Of a stretch of DNA of 64,000 nucleotides, positions 52,447-61,865 are shown one piece after another. The translations under genes were made by a program, and so were the position numbers. Under the pieces are notes generated by a model. It was given only the letters and a program-made list of their open reading frames with translations, had not been told where the DNA came from and ran no database searches. The stretch lies in the NCBI RefSeq assembly GCF_026738875.1, contig NZ_JAPQFJ010000018.1, positions 19,677 to 83,676 on the forward strand, in the 5' to 3' direction. The number at the start of each line of letters is the position of its first letter. Within the stretch, counting starts at the first letter, position 1. Source of the stretch: Clostridium brassicae (GTDB taxonomy: Bacteria; Bacillota; Clostridia; Clostridiales; Clostridiaceae).

Positions 52447-53379
52447 ATGAAGAAAATTATGATATGTTTTGTTGTTTTATTTATGTTTTTTTCTACAGGA
52501 TTTATGAAAAGGCAGGAGTCAACAAATCTTGTTTCTGCCAAAGAAGATTATGAAGTAACGATGAAAAGAGATATTTTATGCCTAATGATGGCTTATCCAG
52601 AATATATTAAAGATGTAAGGGTTGAAAATGATAAAATTTATCTAGTAATGAATTCTGGAAATAAGGTTATATATGATGATAAAAGGGAAAAAAAATTTGA
52701 TGAAAAGGTAAATAATCCTGATATTCAGGATATGATGGAACAATTATATCCCTTAAGCGATATCAATAATTTAATGGATTCAGACTATAATCCTGGAAGA
52801 GTAAGAATATATCCTTTATTAAAAGAAGTATATGGTTCTTCTAAAAGTAGTGTAGAAAAAAATCTTGTCAATGTAAGAGCAGGAAATAAACAGTGTCTAT
52901 TTAATAAAAATAATAATGCAGCTAATTCTCTTAAAAAAGTTATGGAAGAGATTAATTCTTTATCTAAAGCACAAGGAAATATATATTCAATTGTTTTTCC
53001 TGTTAATGGGACCTTTAATTATAGAGTTATTGCAGGTACTAATAGGTTAAGTCCACATTCTTTTGGAACTGCTATTGATCTTAAAAGTGATAAAAGAGAT
53101 TATTGGAAATGGGCTTCAAGAGAACAAGGACAAAAAAGACTAGAATCTTATCCTCGAGAAGTTGTTGAAATTTTTGAAAAGAATAACTTTATATGGGGAG
53201 GAAAATGGGGGAAATTTGATATTCTACATTTTGAATATCGTCCAGAATTAATTTTAAAGTCACGTTATTTTGGAAATAAAAAAATAAATGAAGAAAATTG
53301 GTATGAAGGCGCACCTTTTGAAGATAATGAAGTAAAAAAATATATTACACTTATAGATAAAACTTTTAGTGGTGAATAG
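52447..53379 (+). CDS. M15-family peptidase (D,D-/L,D-carboxypeptidase), secreted
   Basis: This 310-residue protein has a signal peptide (about residues 1-30) and a C-terminal M15 zinc-peptidase domain with SPHSFGTAIDLKSD (His and Asp zinc ligands) and WGGKWGKFDILHFEYRPE (third His ligand). The N-terminal part (about 35-150) is of unknown type. It probably cleaves peptidoglycan stem peptides. ATG 52447 with GAAAGGA upstream is preferred; the ATG at 52435 is part of that site. Confidence 0.87.
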   Translation: MKKIMICFVVLFMFFSTGFMKRQESTNLVSAKEDYEVTMKRDILCLMMAYPEYIKDVRVENDKIYLVMNSGNKVIYDDKREKKFDEKVNNPDIQDMMEQLYPLSDINNLMDSDYNPGRVRIYPLLKEVYGSSKSSVEKNLVNVRAGNKQCLFNKNNNAANSLKKVMEEINSLSKAQGNIYSIVFPVNGTFNYRVIAGTNRLSPHSFGTAIDLKSDKRDYWKWASREQGQKRLESYPREVVEIFEKNNFIWGGKWGKFDILHFEYRPELILKSRYFGNKKINEENWYEGAPFEDNEVKKYITLIDKTFSGE

Positions 53380-53457
53380 TATATCTTTAAGCCATTATAA
53401 GATTTTAAGAATATAATAGGGGTAAAATTAAATAAAATAATTTAATGGGGGGATTTT

Positions 53458-54594
53458 ATGCTATACAGGAAATTTGGCAAAACAGACGAAAAAGTATCTA
53501 TACTTGGTTTTGGATGTATGAGACTTCCAGTAATAAATGGAGATGAGAAAAACATAAATGAAATAGAGGCAATTAAGCAAATAAGATATGCAATAGATAA
53601 TGGAGTTAATTATATTGATACTGCTTATCCATATCATGGCGGAAGAAGTGAAACATTAGTTGAAAAAGCTTTAAGAGATGGATATAGAGAAAAGGTTTAT
53701 TTGGCAACTAAATTGCCTTCATGGTTAATAAAGAGTAGAGAAGATATGGATAAATATTTAAATGAACAACTTAAAAGATTAAACACAGATTATATTGATT
53801 TTTATCTTATTCATGCACTAAATAGAGAATACTGGGACAATCTAAAATCCTTAGGAGTATTGGATTTCTTACATAAATCTATAAAAGACAATAAAATTAG
53901 ATATGCAGGATTTTCTTTTCATGATGAAGTGAATTTATTTAAGGAAATAGTAGATTCTTATGAGTGGAGTTTTTGTCAAATTCAATATAATTATTTAGAT
54001 GAAAACTATCAAGCAGGGTATGAAGGATTAAAATATGCAGATAAAAAAGAACTTGGCATAGTAATAATGGAACCTTTAAGAGGAGGAAGTCTTGTAAAAA
54101 ACATTCCTCAAGATATAGAAGTAATATGGAACAAATCTAAAATAAAGAGAAGTGCAGCAGAATGGGCATTTAGGTTCTTATGGGATAAACCTAACATACA
54201 TGTTGTTTTAAGCGGAATGAATGATATAAAACAAATCAAAGAAAACATAGAGAGTGCTAAAAATGCATATCCAAATTCTTTAAGTAAAAAAGAACTTAAA
54301 CTTATTAATCAAGTTAAAAAAATTTATAAATCCAAAATCAAGGTAAACTGTACAGGATGCAAATATTGCATGCCTTGCCCATCAGGAGTGAACATACCAG
54401 TGTGTTTTGAACAGTTTAACAATGCTTTCATGTTTGATGATATGAAAACTTTTAGGCATACTTATAATGTATTTATGGATAAAAAAGAAAAAGCATCAAA
54501 TTGTATTAATTGTGGTAAATGTGAAAAAATTTGTCCTCAACATATCGCAATAAGAGAATGTTTAAAGGAAGTCGTAAGCTTTTTTGAGAAATAG
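53458..54594 (+). CDS. Aldo/keto reductase with C-terminal 4Fe-4S domain
   Basis: This 378-residue protein has an AKR TIM-barrel (about 1-280) with GFGCMRLP, DTAYPYHGGRSE (catalytic Asp/Tyr) and KLPSW (Lys), then a ferredoxin-like tail with CTGCKYCMPCP and CINCGKCEKICP that can hold two clusters. This fusion is common in anaerobes; the physiological substrate is unknown. AATGGGGGG precedes ATG. Confidence 0.92.
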   Translation: MLYRKFGKTDEKVSILGFGCMRLPVINGDEKNINEIEAIKQIRYAIDNGVNYIDTAYPYHGGRSETLVEKALRDGYREKVYLATKLPSWLIKSREDMDKYLNEQLKRLNTDYIDFYLIHALNREYWDNLKSLGVLDFLHKSIKDNKIRYAGFSFHDEVNLFKEIVDSYEWSFCQIQYNYLDENYQAGYEGLKYADKKELGIVIMEPLRGGSLVKNIPQDIEVIWNKSKIKRSAAEWAFRFLWDKPNIHVVLSGMNDIKQIKENIESAKNAYPNSLSKKELKLINQVKKIYKSKIKVNCTGCKYCMPCPSGVNIPVCFEQFNNAFMFDDMKTFRHTYNVFMDKKEKASNCINCGKCEKICPQHIAIRECLKEVVSFFEK

Positions 54595-54676
54595 GTAAGT
54601 ATGTTTAGTAAAGTTTAAACATAGTAAGTAGAAATTTAAGATAAGTTAGATATGCTTTACGTTTAGTAGAATAATT

Positions 54677-54728
54677 AAAAAGCAATGAAGAGTAGTAGGG
54701 TAATTGGCTATAATCTTCATTACTTTTT
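54677..54728 (-). terminator. Terminator at the end of the thi-purF-mscL unit
   Basis: AAAGTAATGAAG pairs with CTTCATTGCTTT on the minus strand (one G-U) and is followed by a T-rich tail. The same hairpin can serve the plus-strand gene, with one mismatch. Confidence 0.65.
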
Positions 54729-54753
54729 TATTAATAATACTATGTAATTCCAA

Positions 54754-55188
54754 TCATTCAAGTTCTGAAGTGCAGTGAGGACATCTAGTGGCTTCAACAG
54801 AAATATCACTACAACAGAAAGGACAGTTTTTTGTAGCAATAGGGGCAGGAATCTCCTTTTTTTTAGAAAACTTATTTATCTGTTTTATGACAATAAACAT
54901 CGAAAAAGCTATAATTAAAAAATCTATTATATTGTTTATAAAAATACCATAGTTTAGTGTAGCTACTCCTGCTTTTTTTGCTTCTGCAATAGTTTTGAAT
55001 TTTCCATCACCTAAAACAATAAATAAATTTGAAAAGTCAATTTTGCCAAGAAATAAGCCTAATAGAGGCATAACTATGTCGTTAACAAGTGAAGATACGA
55101 TTTTACTAAATGCACTACCTATTAATACACCTAGAGCTAAATCAATAACATTACCTTTTACAGCGAAATCTTTAAATTCTTTAAACAT
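54754..55188 (-). CDS. mscL: Large-conductance mechanosensitive channel with C-terminal zinc ribbon
   Basis: MscL opens under membrane tension to release solutes. It has the N-terminal [24 protein letters not shown] amphipathic helix and TM1 (about 14-45), periplasmic loop with FIVLGD, and TM2 (about 75-97). Unusually, the cytoplasmic tail ends in [18 protein letters not shown], a double CxxC zinc ribbon in place of the plain helical bundle end. ATG 55188 follows AGGTGGTT; an in-frame GTG at 55200 is less likely. It follows purF by about 70 bases and may be partly co-transcribed. Confidence 0.9.
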   Translation of the reverse strand: MFKEFKDFAVKGNVIDLALGVLIGSAFSKIVSSLVNDIVMPLLGLFLGKIDFSNLFIVLGDGKFKTIAEAKKAGVATLNYGIFINNIIDFLIIAFSMFIVIKQINKFSKKKEIPAPIATKNCPFCCSDISVEATRCPHCTSELE

Positions 55189-55256
55189 TTTGAGAACCAC
55201 CTTTTTTTAGTACATATTAAAATTCTAGCATGTAAAATATAAAAAATCAATTTTGG

Positions 55257-56615
55257 CTAAATAGGGTACATTCCATTGAAACATCCTAAGCAAAGATTAG
55301 ACTTTCCTATAGATTTTATGAGTCCTTTTATACTTAAATAACCAAGGCTATCTGCTTGAAGATTTTTTTTAATATCATCTAAACTCATATAAGAACCAAG
55401 TAAGTCATTTTTATTAAATGTATCAATTCCAAAATGGCAACAGTGTTTTACTATAGGTGAAGCAACTCTAAAATGAACTTCTTTTGCACCGCATTTTTTT
55501 AGCGTAGCTACAATTTTTTTGCTTGTATTACCTCTTACTAAGGAATCATCCACTACAATAACTTTTTTATTATAGACATTAAATTTAATAGGATTTAGTT
55601 TGATATTTATACATTCTTCTCTAAGCTTTTGCGAAGGTTGTATAAAAGACCTATCAATATAATTATTTTTGGTAAAACCAAAGGTGTAGGGTATACCAGA
55701 AGCTTTAGAATATCCCATAGCAGCAGGAATTCCTGAGTTTGGAACTCCAATTACTATATCTCCATCCGCAGGACATTCTTTGTATAATTCCTTGCCACAT
55801 GAATATCTAGAATGATATACACTAATGTTATCAACAATACTATCTTCTCGTGAAAAATATATATATTCAAAAGCACATGTTGCCGAAATTGAATCACTAG
55901 AATAAGCTATTGATTTTAAACCATTTTTATCAATAGCTACAATTTCACCAGGTATTACATTACGTATAAACTGGCCATTTATTGTATCAAAAGCGCAACT
56001 TTCAGAAGCGATTATATAGGAATTTTCTATTTTTCCTAAACAAAGAGGTCTAATACCTTTAGGATCTCTTATACATAAAAGTTTATCTGGAGTTAAAACA
56101 ACAACAGAAAAAGAACCTTTAATTTTTTTTACTGAATATATTATAGATTCTTCTATGGTTTCTTTTTCAGAAGTTTCTATGAGTTTTAAAATAACTTCTG
56201 AATCAGTAGTAGTGTTGAATATGACCCCTTTATTCATCAGCTCTTTCCTTAAAGTTTGAGAATTAATTAAGTTACCGTTATGAGCGATGGCAATTTGTTC
56301 AGAATTAAAATTGCCTACTAGCGGTTGAGCATTAATAATATTACTGTCTCCAGTTGTAGAGTATCTTACATGACCAATAGAGCTGTAGCCAATTAAATTA
56401 TTTAAAATATCTTTTGTGTAAATTTCACGAACAAGTCCCATGCCTTTATAAGTGAACAGTTTATTGTCTCTAGCTACAGTAATACCTGAACTTTCTTGAC
56501 CTCTATGCTGAAGAGCATAAAGGCCATAATAAGTTAGATAGGAGACTTTTAAATAATCCTCTTTAGAAAATACTCCAAATATTCCACATTCTTCTTTAAA
56601 TTTATCTTTATTCAT
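55257..56615 (-). CDS. purF: Amidophosphoribosyltransferase (PurF) in the thiamin operon
   Basis: This makes 5-phosphoribosylamine from PRPP and glutamine. The N-terminal propeptide MNKDKFKEE precedes the catalytic C10 of CGIFGVF, as in the Bacillus-type enzyme. It has YALQHRGQESSGI, the PRPP motif VIVVDDSLVRGNTSKK, and Cys residues for the [4Fe-4S] cluster (CAFEYIYF, CCHFG, CLGCF). Its ATG directly abuts the thiC stop (TAGATG), so translation is coupled. It is placed away from other pur genes: phosphoribosylamine leads to AIR, the ThiC substrate. Confidence 0.94.
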   Translation of the reverse strand: MNKDKFKEECGIFGVFSKEDYLKVSYLTYYGLYALQHRGQESSGITVARDNKLFTYKGMGLVREIYTKDILNNLIGYSSIGHVRYSTTGDSNIINAQPLVGNFNSEQIAIAHNGNLINSQTLRKELMNKGVIFNTTTDSEVILKLIETSEKETIEESIIYSVKKIKGSFSVVVLTPDKLLCIRDPKGIRPLCLGKIENSYIIASESCAFDTINGQFIRNVIPGEIVAIDKNGLKSIAYSSDSISATCAFEYIYFSREDSIVDNISVYHSRYSCGKELYKECPADGDIVIGVPNSGIPAAMGYSKASGIPYTFGFTKNNYIDRSFIQPSQKLREECINIKLNPIKFNVYNKKVIVVDDSLVRGNTSKKIVATLKKCGAKEVHFRVASPIVKHCCHFGIDTFNKNDLLGSYMSLDDIKKNLQADSLGYLSIKGLIKSIGKSNLCLGCFNGMYPI

Positions 56616-57929
56616 CTAATCATCATCTCTTAAAACGTTTATATTTTTACCTTCCATAACTTTATTCATGTTTCTAACAGCACACATTTTTCCACACATA
56701 GTGCAAGTATGTTCATTTTCAGGAATAGACTCTTTTCTATACCTTCTTGCTTTTTCAGGATCAATAGCTAATTTGAACATAGTTTCCCAATCTAAGTCTC
56801 TCCTTGCTCTGCTCATAGCATTATCCCAATCTCTAGCACCTTTTATCCCTTTAGCTATATCTGCAGCATGAGCAGCTATCTTGGTAGCAATTATTCCTTC
56901 TTTCATATCTTCTAAATTAGGAAGTCTTAAATGTTCTGCTGGAGTTACATAGCATAAGAAATCAGCACCAGTAGATGCTGCAAGAGCTCCACCAATAGCG
57001 CTAGTTATATGGTCATAACCAGGAGCTATATCTGTTACTATTGGGCCTAATACATAAAAAGGAGCTTCATAACATAATTTTTTCTCTAGTTCCATATTAG
57101 TTTTAATTTCATTTAAAGCCATGTGCCCAGGTCCTTCAATCATAACTTGTACATTTTTTTCCCAAGCTCTTTTTGTTAATTCACCTAAAGTCATTAGCTC
57201 TTTTATTTGGCTAGGGTCAGTAGAGTCTGCAATGGCCCCTGGACGGCAAGCATCTCCAAGGCTTATAGTTACATCATATTTTTCACAAATATCTAATACT
57301 TTATCAAAGTATTCATAGAAAGGGTTTTCTTTACCGTTAAGTTCCATCCATGCATAAAGTAATGAACCACCTCTTGAAACAAAATTCATCATTCTAGGAT
57401 TTCTTTTAAAAACTGCTGCAGTTTCTCTATTTATACCAGCATGAATAGTCATAAAATCTACGCCATCTTTAGCATGTTTTTCAATAACTCCAATTAATTC
57501 ATCTTCTGTAATATCTTTTAATTCCTTATCGTAAAAACCTACGGCATCATACATAGGAACAGTACCAATCATCCCAGAATACATATTAACTAGTTTTTTT
57601 CTAAACTCTTCTGTTTTACCAAAGCAGCTTAAATCCATTATAGCCTCAGCGTTCATGTCCATAGCTGTTTTAACTTTTTCAAGCTCTGCATCTACATTGC
57701 AGCAGTCTTTTGAAATACCTAAATTAACATTAATTTTTGTTTTTAATCCTTTGCCGACACCTTCAGCTTTTAATGATTTATGATTTTTATTTGCAGGTAT
57801 TACTACTTTACCTTCTGCTACTAACTCCATTAGTTTATTTAATTCCATATTTTCTTTTTGAGAAACTAGTTCCATTTCTTTTGTAATTATTCCTTTCTTA
57901 GCAGCATCCATTTGTGTTGTATAATTCAT
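56616..57929 (-). CDS. thiC: Phosphomethylpyrimidine synthase ThiC
   Basis: This radical-SAM enzyme converts AIR to HMP phosphate for thiamin. It has [16 protein letters not shown] and [11 protein letters not shown] segments, [31 protein letters not shown], and the C-terminal cluster motif CTMCGKMC. At 437 residues it is the short form lacking the long N-terminal extension of proteobacterial ThiC. AAAAGGAGAAAT lies before ATG. It lies 131 bases after thiE and shows no separate TPP riboswitch. Confidence 0.96.
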   Translation of the reverse strand: MNYTTQMDAAKKGIITKEMELVSQKENMELNKLMELVAEGKVVIPANKNHKSLKAEGVGKGLKTKINVNLGISKDCCNVDAELEKVKTAMDMNAEAIMDLSCFGKTEEFRKKLVNMYSGMIGTVPMYDAVGFYDKELKDITEDELIGVIEKHAKDGVDFMTIHAGINRETAAVFKRNPRMMNFVSRGGSLLYAWMELNGKENPFYEYFDKVLDICEKYDVTISLGDACRPGAIADSTDPSQIKELMTLGELTKRAWEKNVQVMIEGPGHMALNEIKTNMELEKKLCYEAPFYVLGPIVTDIAPGYDHITSAIGGALAASTGADFLCYVTPAEHLRLPNLEDMKEGIIATKIAAHAADIAKGIKGARDWDNAMSRARRDLDWETMFKLAIDPEKARRYRKESIPENEHTCTMCGKMCAVRNMNKVMEGKNINVLRDDD

Positions 57930-58060
57930 TTTTTATTTCTCCTTTTCTATTTGAATTTTAGTGTTTTAAAATAAATTCTAACCTAAATTATTGCTATCCA
58001 CGGTATTATTAAACTTTATAAGCTATTAAAATCAGTATAACTATCGTGTATTATATAAGT

Positions 58061-58687
58061 TTAGATAGATTTTATAATTGTATTTAATTTTTCAGAAGCT
58101 TGCTTTATGTACTCTTCTCCTAATATAGCCGAGATAACTGAAATTCCATTTACTCCAGATTCCATTATTTCTTTAGTATTAGAAGAATTGATTCCTCCTA
58201 TTGCTACACATGGAATCTTAATTTTTTTCGTTATTTCTTTTAAGCCATCCAAACCTATAGGTGTATTAATATCTTTTTTACTTGTTGTATAAAATATTGG
58301 ACCTAATCCTAAATAATTAGCCCCGCAACTTTCTGCTTCTAGAGCTTCATTTAAAGTATTTGCTGAAATACCTATAATTTTGTTTTCTCCAAGTATTTTT
58401 CTAGCTGAATTTATAGGCATGTCACTTTGACCAAGATGAACACCATCGGCATCTACAGCTAAAGCAATATCTATTCTGTCATTTATTAAAAGAGGAACAT
58501 TATATTTTGAAGTAATCTCTTTTATTTGAAAGGCAATGGCTAAAAATTCTCTAGTAGATATATTTTTTTCTCTAAGCTGAATTAGAGTAACACCACCTTC
58601 TATAGCTTGTTCTACACATTCTTTAAAGCCTCTACCATTTAAAAAACTTCTATCAGTAACAAGATATAGGCTATAATCTATAAGCAT
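58061..58687 (-). CDS. thiE: Thiamin-phosphate synthase
   Basis: This joins HMP-PP and thiazole phosphate into thiamin phosphate. The TIM barrel (208 aa) has YLVTDRSFLNGR, TLIQLREKN, LLINDRIDIALAVDADGVHLGQSD and GLGPIFYTTSKKD, then AIGGI. It overlaps the end of thiM by 10 bases, indicating coupled translation. Confidence 0.95.
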   Translation of the reverse strand: MLIDYSLYLVTDRSFLNGRGFKECVEQAIEGGVTLIQLREKNISTREFLAIAFQIKEITSKYNVPLLINDRIDIALAVDADGVHLGQSDMPINSARKILGENKIIGISANTLNEALEAESCGANYLGLGPIFYTTSKKDINTPIGLDGLKEITKKIKIPCVAIGGINSSNTKEIMESGVNGISVISAILGEEYIKQASEKLNTIIKSI

Positions 58688-59472
58688 TTAACATTACCTT
58701 CTTTCAACAATTTTTCCTCATTTAATAGATATATTTCATCTATTAATCCAACTTTAAAACTTCCGGGAGTTTTATATTTTTGAGCAGCTTTTTCTCCAGC
58801 AATATTCATAGAAAGTATAGAAGATACTGTAGATATGAACTTATCTTCATAAATAGCAGATGTAGCTGCAGTAAGGGCACCCACCATACAACCAGCACCT
58901 GTTATTAAAGTAAGCATCTCAGTGCCATTTTTAATAATAGCTGATCTCTTTCTATCGGTTATGACATCTTCTTTTCCTGTTGCTGCAACAACGCAGTTAT
59001 ATTTTTGTGATAGAGAAATACATGCTTCAAGAACATTTTCATTATCTAAAGAGTCAACGCCTCTAGACTTAGATTCTAATCCAGCCAAAGACTTTATTTC
59101 AGAAGCATTACCTTTAATTACATCGATTCTACCAAGTTTAAATAACTTTTCGATAAAATTAATTTTCCTTTTTATAGCACCACATCCAACTGGATCTAAA
59201 ATTAATGGTACATTATTATTTTTGGCAGATATACCAGCCATAATAGCAGCTTGTTCTTGTTCTTTTGTTAGAGTTCCTACATTAACATAAATTGATGAAG
59301 ATATACTAGCAAAATCGTAGGATTCATCATAAGCTTCAACCATAGCAGGAGATGCCCCAAAGGAGAGCAGTATATTGGCACAATCGTTAATAGTCACATA
59401 ATTAGTAATAGAGTGAACTAAAGGCGTTTTATTTCTCACTTCAGTTATGATTTTACAAACATTTTCAATCAT
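58678..59472 (-). CDS. thiM: Hydroxyethylthiazole kinase
   Basis: This ribokinase-like enzyme phosphorylates hydroxyethylthiazole, allowing salvage. It has LVHSITNYVTINDCAN, ASPAMVEA, ILDPVGCGA and the anion-hole TGAGCMVGA motif. GGAGGTTTAATA precedes ATG. Its presence with thiD, and the lack of thiG/thiS/thiH here, suggests thiazole is salvaged or made from elsewhere in the genome. Confidence 0.95.
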   Translation of the reverse strand: MIENVCKIITEVRNKTPLVHSITNYVTINDCANILLSFGASPAMVEAYDESYDFASISSSIYVNVGTLTKEQEQAAIMAGISAKNNNVPLILDPVGCGAIKRKINFIEKLFKLGRIDVIKGNASEIKSLAGLESKSRGVDSLDNENVLEACISLSQKYNCVVAATGKEDVITDRKRSAIIKNGTEMLTLITGAGCMVGALTAATSAIYEDKFISTVSSILSMNIAGEKAAQKYKTPGSFKVGLIDEIYLLNEEKLLKEGNVKCL

Positions 59473-59493
59473 TATTAAACCTCCTAAATTTAT

Positions 59494-60300
59494 TTATAGT
59501 TCAAAATTAACACCTGATTTTTTATATAAATCTATAAAATGCCCTAAAGGGCCAATACCATGACCGATTGAAAAAGAATTTTTTATAGCTTTATTAATAT
59601 ATTCTTTGGAAAGATATATACTTTTTTCTAAAGAATATCCTAAAGCAATATAGCTAGCTATAGCAGAGGATAAGGTACAACCAGTACCATGAGTATTTAA
59701 AGAATCTATTCTACTTCCCTCTACATTAATAAATTTATTTTCAAAGTATAGCAAATCTGTAGCATCACTGCATTTATGACCACCTTTTATAAGAACAGCT
59801 CTAGGACCATATTCTTTAATGATTAAAGCAGCTTTTTTCATATCTTTTTCGGTATTAATTTTAATACCAGATAGTTCTTCAGCCTCAGGAATATTAGGAG
59901 TAACCAAATCTGCAATTGATATAAGAGTTTTCAACTCTTTAATAGCTTCTGGTTTTAAGAGATAATAGCCACTTTTAGAAATCATTAAAGGATCTATAAT
60001 AATATTTTTTAATTTATATTTGCATAGCATATTTTTTATACTTTTTATTGTATGGGAAGTTGATACCATACCAATTTTTACAGAATCTACTTTTATATCA
60101 TCAAAAATAGCTTTGAGTTGAGCTTCTACAATTGTCGTATCTAAATCTTGAACTGCAAAAACTCCTTTTGTATTTTGGGCGGTAACTGCAGTAATTACGC
60201 TCATGGCATAAACTCCAATGGAAGACATAGTTTTAATATCTGCTTGTATTCCTGCGCCACCAGAACTATCTGAACCTGCTATTGTTAAAACTTTTTTCAT
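59494..60300 (-). CDS. thiD: HMP/HMP-phosphate kinase ThiD
   Basis: This phosphorylates HMP to HMP-PP for ThiE. It has IAGSDSSGGAGIQADIKTM, the SVKIGMV motif, DPLMISKSG, LIKGGHK and the catalytic GTGCTLSSAIA. It is the first gene after the TPP riboswitch. GAAAGGAGATTAATC precedes ATG. Confidence 0.96.
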   Translation of the reverse strand: MKKVLTIAGSDSSGGAGIQADIKTMSSIGVYAMSVITAVTAQNTKGVFAVQDLDTTIVEAQLKAIFDDIKVDSVKIGMVSTSHTIKSIKNMLCKYKLKNIIIDPLMISKSGYYLLKPEAIKELKTLISIADLVTPNIPEAEELSGIKINTEKDMKKAALIIKEYGPRAVLIKGGHKCSDATDLLYFENKFINVEGSRIDSLNTHGTGCTLSSAIASYIALGYSLEKSIYLSKEYINKAIKNSFSIGHGIGPLGHFIDLYKKSGVNFEL

Positions 60301-60332
60301 GATTAATCTCCTTTCAAAAATCTTATATACGC

Positions 60333-60375
60333 AAAAAAAGCATATTTACAATATTTCTATTGCAAATATGCTTTT
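60333..60375 (-). terminator. Second terminator downstream of the TPP riboswitch
   Basis: AAGCATATTTGCAAT pairs with ATTGTAAATATGCTT (15 bp, one G-U) around AGAAAT, then TTTTTTGCG on the minus strand. It lies only about 20 bases after the first terminator and just before the thiD ribosome binding site. Confidence 0.8.
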
Positions 60376-60392
60376 AAATAGAGTTACAAAGA

Positions 60393-60426
60393 GTTAAAAA
60401 ACTCCCTTGCAAAAAAGCAAGGGAGT
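60393..60426 (-). terminator. First terminator downstream of the TPP riboswitch
   Basis: On the minus strand ACTCCCTTGC pairs with GCAAGGGAGT (loop TTTTTT), then TTTTTTAA. This is the probable expression-platform terminator controlled by the TPP aptamer. Confidence 0.85.
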
Positions 60427-60449
60427 AATTAATACTAATTAATCACTCT

Positions 60450-60530
60450 AGAGCTTCCTTCGCTAATACTAATTAGATCAGGTTCAAAGGGTTGGATAAA
60501 ATCCTCTCAGCCATTTAAGCACCCCTGCAA
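60450..60530 (-). ncRNA. TPP (thi-box) riboswitch
   Basis: On the minus strand the conserved thi-box elements appear in order: GCAGGGGTGC, GGCTGAGAGGAT, CCAACCCTTTGAACCTGATCT, and GTATTAGCGAAGGAAGC. These are the P2-P3 and P4-P5 cores that bind thiamin pyrophosphate. The following genes thiD-thiM-thiE-thiC-purF are the thiamin operon, so binding of TPP should promote termination. Confidence 0.95.
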
Positions 60531-60682
60531 TAGATAAAATCGAATATAAAATTTTTAAACTGTAGTACAAGAGTATATTAACACTATTAATATAAAAAAG
60601 CAATCTATATTTTACCTATATAATAAAAAAGCATAAAACCATATATAAGGGATAACATAATATTTAGAAAGGAGATGGAATA

Positions 60683-60895
60683 ATGACTAAGAAAAAAATA
60701 ATACAAAATGTGAATCATGAAATAGAAAAAATAGATAAAAAATATAAGCAACTTACAGGTGAAGAGGAATTTAGAATAATAGGTAATAACACAGAATTAG
60801 TAGATACTCATGAATTAGGAACCAATATAGAGAGTAACCCATTTCCATTTAGTGAAGAGGATAAACCTTTTTATAAAGAGGATGATGAGAATTAG
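60683..60895 (+). CDS. Hypothetical acidic 70-residue protein
   Basis: This small charged protein (Lys-rich N-terminus, Glu/Asp-rich C-terminus ending in FYKEDDEN) has no recognised domain. GAAAGGAGATGG precedes ATG, a strong site that supports it as a real gene. No signal peptide or membrane segment is visible. Confidence 0.6.
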   Translation: MTKKKIIQNVNHEIEKIDKKYKQLTGEEEFRIIGNNTELVDTHELGTNIESNPFPFSEEDKPFYKEDDEN

Positions 60896-60965
60896 CACTA
60901 TCTTATAGTTAAATTTACAAAATATATAGCAAATATAATATCACGAAAAGGAGTAGACGTATTTT

Positions 60966-61244
60966 ATGGATAATTTTTATGAATATGGAGATTTGAAAGT
61001 AGAGATGGAAAATTTAAAAGATCTTTTAATAAATAAGATGGGAATAGGTGAATATAGTACAAATGATATTCTAACAGCATATAAAACCACCTATGAAAAT
61101 GATGCTCAAACTGCATTAGATTCTTCATGGACAGAATATTTCGAAGAAATTTTAAAACAGTGTGAAGGTAGAACAGAAGGTAAGATAATAAAACAGATAA
61201 AAGATAATAATGTGAATCACAATGCACAATGGAAAGTTTATTAA
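60966..61244 (+). CDS. Hypothetical 92-residue protein
   Basis: A soluble, acidic, probably helical protein with no recognised family. AAAAGGAGTAGACG lies upstream of ATG 60966. It is close to the 70-residue gene on the same strand and could share its transcript. Confidence 0.58.
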   Translation: MDNFYEYGDLKVEMENLKDLLINKMGIGEYSTNDILTAYKTTYENDAQTALDSSWTEYFEEILKQCEGRTEGKIIKQIKDNNVNHNAQWKVY

Positions 61245-61560
61245 TTAAAATGATTTTTGTACAAAAACACAAAAATATTAAACATAATAAATATTATGTA
61301 AATTAAAATAAAAAAGTAAACTAATCCAAATAAATTTTAAAATCCCTACAATGGGATTTTTTATCTTAGAAAGCAATCCGTTACTATGGATATAAAAACA
61401 ACTATTTTACTCTTAAATAAAAAATAAAACTTATTTTTTCTTTCAATTCATATACATAATACTAAGTAGTATCTATTAATATATTTTACTAAAATTAAAA
61501 AATTATATTGAATAAAATAAGTTTTATTATAATATATTAATTTATTAGGAGGGAGATTAT
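61245..61560. other. Intergenic region with a terminator
   Basis: In this 316-base gap the only clear element is the hairpin AAAATCCC-TACAAT-GGGATTTT with a T-tail at 61339-61364, which ends the upstream small-gene transcript. The rest is A/T-rich and includes the promoter of the next gene. Confidence 0.6.
61339..61364 (+). terminator. Terminator after the 92-residue gene
   Basis: AAAATCCC pairs with GGGATTTT around TACAAT, followed by TTATC. Confidence 0.7.
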
Positions 61561-61815
61561 ATGAAAATAAGCTTCTTTTATAAATGTAAAGATGGATATA
61601 TTATAAGTAATGAATCTAATAACACTGAAGAAGTAGAAAATAATAAAAATAAAACAATAAAAAAGATAGCTGAACATATAGAAAGAAAATGTGAAGAATA
61701 TAAAGATGAAATAGATTTCAATAAAGATAGTGAAGAATTAGATCAACTTTTAAAAGCATTTAAAGAAGAAATTAGAAATACTAATAAAGAAGAGAGTGAA
61801 GATAATAATCAATAA
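61561..61815 (+). CDS. Hypothetical charged 84-residue protein
   Basis: This protein is strongly charged (Glu/Lys/Asn-rich), predicted helical, and starts MKISFFYKCKDGYII. No family recognised. GGAGGGAGATT precedes ATG, and a good terminator follows directly after the stop, so a monocistronic gene is likely. Confidence 0.6.
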   Translation: MKISFFYKCKDGYIISNESNNTEEVENNKNKTIKKIAEHIERKCEEYKDEIDFNKDSEELDQLLKAFKEEIRNTNKEESEDNNQ

Positions 61816-61860
61816 ATTAGAGGTATGCAGCTATAAGCTACATACCTCTAATTGTTTTTT
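61815..61860. terminator. Convergent terminator before the SASP gene
   Basis: A perfect 13-bp stem AATTAGAGGTATG/CATACCTCTAATT with an internal small hairpin is followed by TTTTTT on the plus strand. It also sits just beyond the stop of the minus-strand SASP gene. Confidence 0.8.
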
Positions 61861-61865
61861 ATTTA

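Noticed and set aside
57930..58060. Possible second TPP riboswitch before thiC
   Set aside because: The 131-base gap lacks the CTGAGA and GAACCTGAT elements; thiC is probably read from the upstream thi-box.
60964..61272. 102-codon minus-strand ORF opposite the 92-residue gene
   Set aside because: The plus-strand frame has a good AAAAGGAG site and downstream terminator; the minus frame has neither.
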